NCBI GenBank assembly: GCA_016297495.1
Contig: JAEDGN010000009.1
Location: 1-53,457 of the forward strand
DNA length: 53,457 bases
Direction of reading: 5' to 3'
Source: Coprococcus sp.
GTDB taxonomy: Bacteria > Bacillota > Clostridia > Lachnospirales > Lachnospiraceae
Shown here: piece by piece, positions 50,678 to 53,457 of the stretch
How the letters are laid out: each line of letters starts with the position of its first letter
Numbering within the stretch: the stretch's first letter is position 1
Translations under genes and position numbers: made by a program
The notes under the pieces: model-generated
What the model was told of the DNA's origin: nothing
What the model saw: the letters and a program-made list of their open reading frames with translations, nothing else
Database searches by the model: none

Positions 50678-52141
50678 TTATTTAGCTGTATTATTTAATC
50701 TTATATCCAGAACAGAAGCTTTCCATGATGCCCCATCCGACACCATCATGATAGTGCCTGCCGCACTGGCAATCTGTTCTTTTCCGGTAACTGTCACCAA
50801 TCTGACATTAAAGTCATACATATCCTGTTCACCTGATCTTTTCTGAAGTTCAATCCCTTCAACTGCAATATCCGAAGCATACTGCCGGGCCAGCCTCATA
50901 ATTAACGTACTGATCCGGCTGCCCATCATATTTTCAAGACATTCATCTGTCATCAGATCACCATATTGCTTTTGGAAATAATCCTCCAGTCCGGTTACAG
51001 ATACAATTCCCGATCCATTGGCTGTTCCTGACGTTTCTGCACTCGCCTTCACCAACTCTTCATAGTAGGCATCAAAATCAGCCGCTTCCTGCAATGTACC
51101 GCTAAGTACCTGACTGAGAACTGTCTCCGCACCTTGTTCAGAATTTTTATGATCCTGTTTTGGATTCGTCAGGAAACAAACAGCAGCAATCATGCAGACG
51201 AGAACTGCCGGAATCACAATCCGGAATGCAGGTTTCCTGTACTTCATAATCGATACCACCCTTTCCTTAACACTCACTTCTCCAAATGCAAGCGGACATG
51301 CTGCGATGCTGCGGCGGCTGACACTGCAGACAATAAGGGCCTGCGTATAATCCGCCCGCTGCTCATTGTCAAGCTTTCTGATAACCTTTTCATCGCAGGC
51401 AAGCTCAATATCACGGCATAGCAACACATAAGCCAGCCACATCAGCGGATTGAACCAATGGATTGTCAGCAGCAGAAAACCAAGGGGCTTCCACCAGTGA
51501 TCATGGCGGCAAATATGTGCCTGTTCATGGGCAACAACATGTTCCAGATTCTGACCATCCAGTTCGAAGGGAAGATAGATGCTCGGTTTCATAATCCCCA
51601 TAACAAACGGCGAATCTATATACTCACTCTGGAAGATATTATTCTTGTAAAGAACAGCAGTATCGACTCTGCGACGCAGACGCCCATAACTTACTGCTGT
51701 GTACATAGCCAAGAGCGCCATGCCGGCGAACCATATAACGGACAAAACAGGTATGACAGTATTTTCAACGGTGGAAGGTTCACCCAACCGGTCATATCCT
51801 GTTACAACATAATAGCCTCCACTTCCATCGGAAACAGGCTCTCTGCCGGCGGCGACTGCAGCATCATAGTTGACGGAATTATCGTGGATAATACTGACTT
51901 CTCCGATATAATCATCCATCCACTCCGATAACAATTCGCCGTTCCCGACAGAATCAGGAATCAGGGAAACGGGACTCTCAATAGAAAACGGGCAGATCAG
52001 TCTGACAGCGACAAGCCCCCATAACAAGACACTGATCCATCTGGGTGCCTTTTTCAAAATCAATCTAAGTATCATTACAACCAGAACAAGCCAGCTTGCC
52101 AATAGACTCATATTCACGATCTTCAGAAAAAGTACGTTCAT
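50678..52141 (-). CDS. M56-family (BlaR1/MecR1-like) membrane metallopeptidase
   Basis: A 487-residue protein with membrane helices at about residues 1-30, 35-55, 130-150 and 305-325. The zinc motif HEQAH (His205, Glu206, His209) with the third ligand Glu in LACDEKVI. The C-terminal ~165 residues lie outside the membrane and are not a penicillin-binding sensor: it has no SxxK motif, so beta-lactam sensing is unlikely. The protein probably cleaves the BlaI-type repressor on sensing an unknown signal. It overlaps the repressor gene in an ATGA. Confidence 0.9.
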   Translation of the reverse strand: MNVLFLKIVNMSLLASWLVLVVMILRLILKKAPRWISVLLWGLVAVRLICPFSIESPVSLIPDSVGNGELLSEWMDDYIGEVSIIHDNSVNYDAAVAAGREPVSDGSGGYYVVTGYDRLGEPSTVENTVIPVLSVIWFAGMALLAMYTAVSYGRLRRRVDTAVLYKNNIFQSEYIDSPFVMGIMKPSIYLPFELDGQNLEHVVAHEQAHICRHDHWWKPLGFLLLTIHWFNPLMWLAYVLLCRDIELACDEKVIRKLDNEQRADYTQALIVCSVSRRSIAACPLAFGEVSVKERVVSIMKYRKPAFRIVIPAVLVCMIAAVCFLTNPKQDHKNSEQGAETVLSQVLSGTLQEAADFDAYYEELVKASAETSGTANGSGIVSVTGLEDYFQKQYGDLMTDECLENMMGSRISTLIMRLARQYASDIAVEGIELQKRSGEQDMYDFNVRLVTVTGKEQIASAAGTIMMVSDGASWKASVLDIRLNNTAK

Positions 52142-52509
52142 TGCGAACCTCCTTTCCTGATACGGTCGATCATTTGCTGCACCTCGTCAAGTTCATCTTC
52201 GGACATATTCTGACGCTTTGTAAAAGCAGCAATAAAAGCAGGCAGAGAACCTTTAAACTTCTTCTCCACCAGTTCATCGATCTCACAGGCCTGCGCTTCA
52301 TCCTGGGAAACAATGGATGTAATCGTGCCGTTCTCATTTTTCAAAATTCCACGCTCTCCAAGCCGCTTGATAACGGTATAGGTCGTGGTTCTCTTCCACC
52401 CAAGCTGTGCCTGACAGAGCCTGGCCAGTTCTGCAGCCGACACAGGTTCGTGTTCCCACATAATCAGGCAAAAACGATATTCACTTTCATGAATCTTCGG
52501 AATATCCAT
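52138..52509 (-). CDS. BlaI/MecI/CopY-family repressor
   Basis: A 123-residue winged-helix repressor. IHESEYRFCLIMWEHEPVSA begins the domain, then GWKRTTTYTVIKRLGERGIL for recognition and a C-terminal dimerisation helix (EDELDEVQQMIDRIRKG). AAGGAGG is seven bases before the ATG at 52509. It represses its own operon through the operator pair just upstream, and is likely inactivated by the M56 protease. Confidence 0.94.
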   Translation of the reverse strand: MDIPKIHESEYRFCLIMWEHEPVSAAELARLCQAQLGWKRTTTYTVIKRLGERGILKNENGTITSIVSQDEAQACEIDELVEKKFKGSLPAFIAAFTKRQNMSEDELDEVQQMIDRIRKGGSQ

Positions 52510-52520
52510 GCTCACCCCTC

Positions 52521-52568
52521 CTTGTCTAATAGTGTAGACCACACATATAGTCTACACTATTAGACAAG
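52521..52568. promoter_or_regulatory. Double palindromic operator of the BlaI/M56 operon
   Basis: Two perfect 19-base arms (52521-52539 and 52550-52568) are inverted repeats around a 10-base centre. Each arm contains GTCTA-ATAGTG-TAGAC, a dyad of its own, so two dimers can bind. The left arm includes the Shine-Dalgarno of the repressor gene. Confidence 0.8.
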
Positions 52569-52767
52569 AAAAAGCAATATAGTCTTCGTAATTTGCTATA
52601 AAGGCCTCCCCAAAATGTGTAAAGGCAAAGCCCGCCGTATCTTCTACATCCGCCATAGTCCCTCTTTGATAAATATAATAGAGTTGTATTCTCACTGCTG
52701 CGGGCCCCATATGTCCACCACAATCTGATTCACGGTCTCCTGGCTCAATGTCAACATGTAAAAGTTT
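52552..52767 (-). pseudogene. Remnant containing an RNHCP-domain fragment
   Basis: A 71-codon open frame with no proper start (a stop lies just upstream). The first part reads LLHVDIEPGDRESDCGG, which matches the centre of the RNHCP zinc-ribbon domain (HVDxxPGDR...C.G). The upstream RNHCP core and following residues are missing. The rest (AAVRIQLYYIYQRGTMAD and onward) is of unknown origin. It runs into the operator of the BlaI gene. Confidence 0.5.
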
Positions 52768-52785
52768 TTACATTGTTTCTGCTGA

Positions 52786-53451
52786 TTAACTGTATTTTTC
52801 AAATTGGCATTGTTCTTTTACTTCGTCCCCTATCAGAGTGATTGTTTTTTCAGGACAACGGCTTATACAGCGATAACACATCGTACACTTTGTATCCGCC
52901 ACCGCTTTTCCATCAATCATTGAAATATTCTTCATTGGACACAAAGAAGCACACAATCCACACCCAATACAATTTTCACTAATTTTTAGCTTATCTGTAT
53001 ATCCAGTTGTCTTTCCATAAAACCAAAGACGTTGTCCCAAAAGTCCAATCATGTGAGAAATGAAAGACAGCCCATCTTTAGGATAGTTCCCCTGCTTTAT
53101 CTGCTGTGCAACAAATTCTATCTTTTTATCAGCTTGTCTTACGATTTCCTTATTTTGTTCAATTGATTTTTTCAGAAGTTTGCTATCTCAAACAGAATCC
53201 GGCATTTTTATATGTAGTCCACCCAAAATCACTGCACCATATTTTTTAAGTAATCTTGCAGTGCAACCGGCACCATCCCCACTGAAAGCTCCCATTATAG
53301 CAACACAAAAGATTTTTTTCCCAATCCACAGTGACCTATTTTTGTTTATGAAATCTCTAACCATATAAGGTGCATTTGAATACTGTATTGAGTAACCAAG
53401 AATTCCATTGGCCATCCACTTGTTGGAAAAATGTTGTACTCTGATGATGTT
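52786..53451 (-). pseudogene. EFR1-type flavodoxin-ferredoxin gene broken by an in-frame TGA
   Basis: The frame continues from a flavodoxin-like part (FCVAIMGAFSGDGAGCTARLL then GGLHIKMPDSV, 53188-53415) through a TGA at 53188-53190. It goes on with DSKLLKKSIEQNKEIVRQAD to GLLGQRLWFYGKTTGYTDKL and two [4Fe-4S] motifs (CIGCGLCASLCP and CTMCYRCISRCP, 52786-53052). Related proteins have Gly at the interrupted position (as in MPDSIGD), so GGA to TGA is the simplest change. The frame also meets a TAA at about 53452-53454 near the window edge. An independent ferredoxin from the ATG at 53052 is possible but lacks a ribosome site. Confidence 0.85.
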
Positions 53452-53457
53452 TTAAAT

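Noticed and set aside
53188..53190. Selenocysteine at the in-frame TGA of the EFR1 gene
   Set aside because: Relatives have Gly rather than Cys there and no SECIS-like hairpin directly follows the TGA.

Overview
The window reads as chromosomal DNA from a strict anaerobe of the Firmicutes, most likely a Lachnospiraceae-type gut clostridium. That placement is inferred from purine-rich Shine-Dalgarno sites, sigma-A promoters, an S-box upstream of metK, desulfoferrodoxin, de novo cobalamin genes, BlaI/M56 and zf-HC2/ECF pairs and many two-component/ABC modules. No rRNA, tRNA, CRISPR array or phage genes were seen.

Layout. 1-4.5 kb: ECF sigma factor with an anti-sigma gene that leaves the left edge, and a histidine kinase - response regulator - azoreductase operon. 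4.6-10.9 kb: metK behind a SAM-I riboswitch, murA, a YfhO-family membrane protein and a shikimate-kinase-like P-loop protein. 10.9-13.1 kb: a hairpin-rich intergenic stretch and an intact IS200/IS605 element (tnpA, tnpB, likely guide-RNA end) next to dinB. 14.4-24.7 kb: a cobalamin block. Nine minus-strand genes (cbiA, cobT, cobU, cobS, a short cobU-like gene, cobC, cbiB, cbiP, cbiC) diverge from a plus-strand CbiJ-CbiE-CbiT fusion across a pair of back-to-back promoters. These cover late ring modification, amidation, aminopropanol attachment and lower-ligand assembly; the early corrin-ring genes must lie elsewhere.

24.7-31 kb: a helical protein of unknown function, crcB, a GH31 alpha-xylosidase, desulfoferrodoxin, a small membrane protein, and a peptidase-S51/MazG fusion with a VOC protein. 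31-37.3 kb: one apparent operon, MATE pump - response regulator - histidine kinase - ABC ATPase - FtsX permease, behind a promoter overlapped by a 12-bp palindrome. 37.3-38.6 kb: a CcdA/TlpA thiol-redox pair. 38.7-43.6 kb: mixed metabolism, including two genes that look internally deleted (a PanE-like reductase without its nucleotide-binding loop and a short PfkB kinase), an SPL-type radical SAM gene, an NrnA-like DHH phosphoesterase, a VOC protein and a DUF4230 protein.

43.6-53.5 kb is the most mosaic part. It has a 163-bp MITE-like palindrome, an Rpn/PD-(D/E)XK gene, a truncated second copy of the radical SAM gene, a lipoprotein, two near-identical terminators, an XRE regulator, a macrodomain/class-M sirtuin pair, a PPOX flavoprotein divergent from an HxlR regulator, an orphan RelB antitoxin with an autoregulatory palindrome, a BlaI/M56 pair with a double operator, an RNHCP-domain remnant, and a flavodoxin-ferredoxin (EFR1-type) gene broken by an in-frame TGA.

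No single wholly new system stands out. The best leads are the S51-MazG fusion, the second CobU-like protein in the cobalamin operon, the SirTM/macrodomain pair without its usual lipoyl-carrier partners, and the concentration of internally deleted, duplicated and nonsense-broken genes from 38.7 to 53.4 kb.
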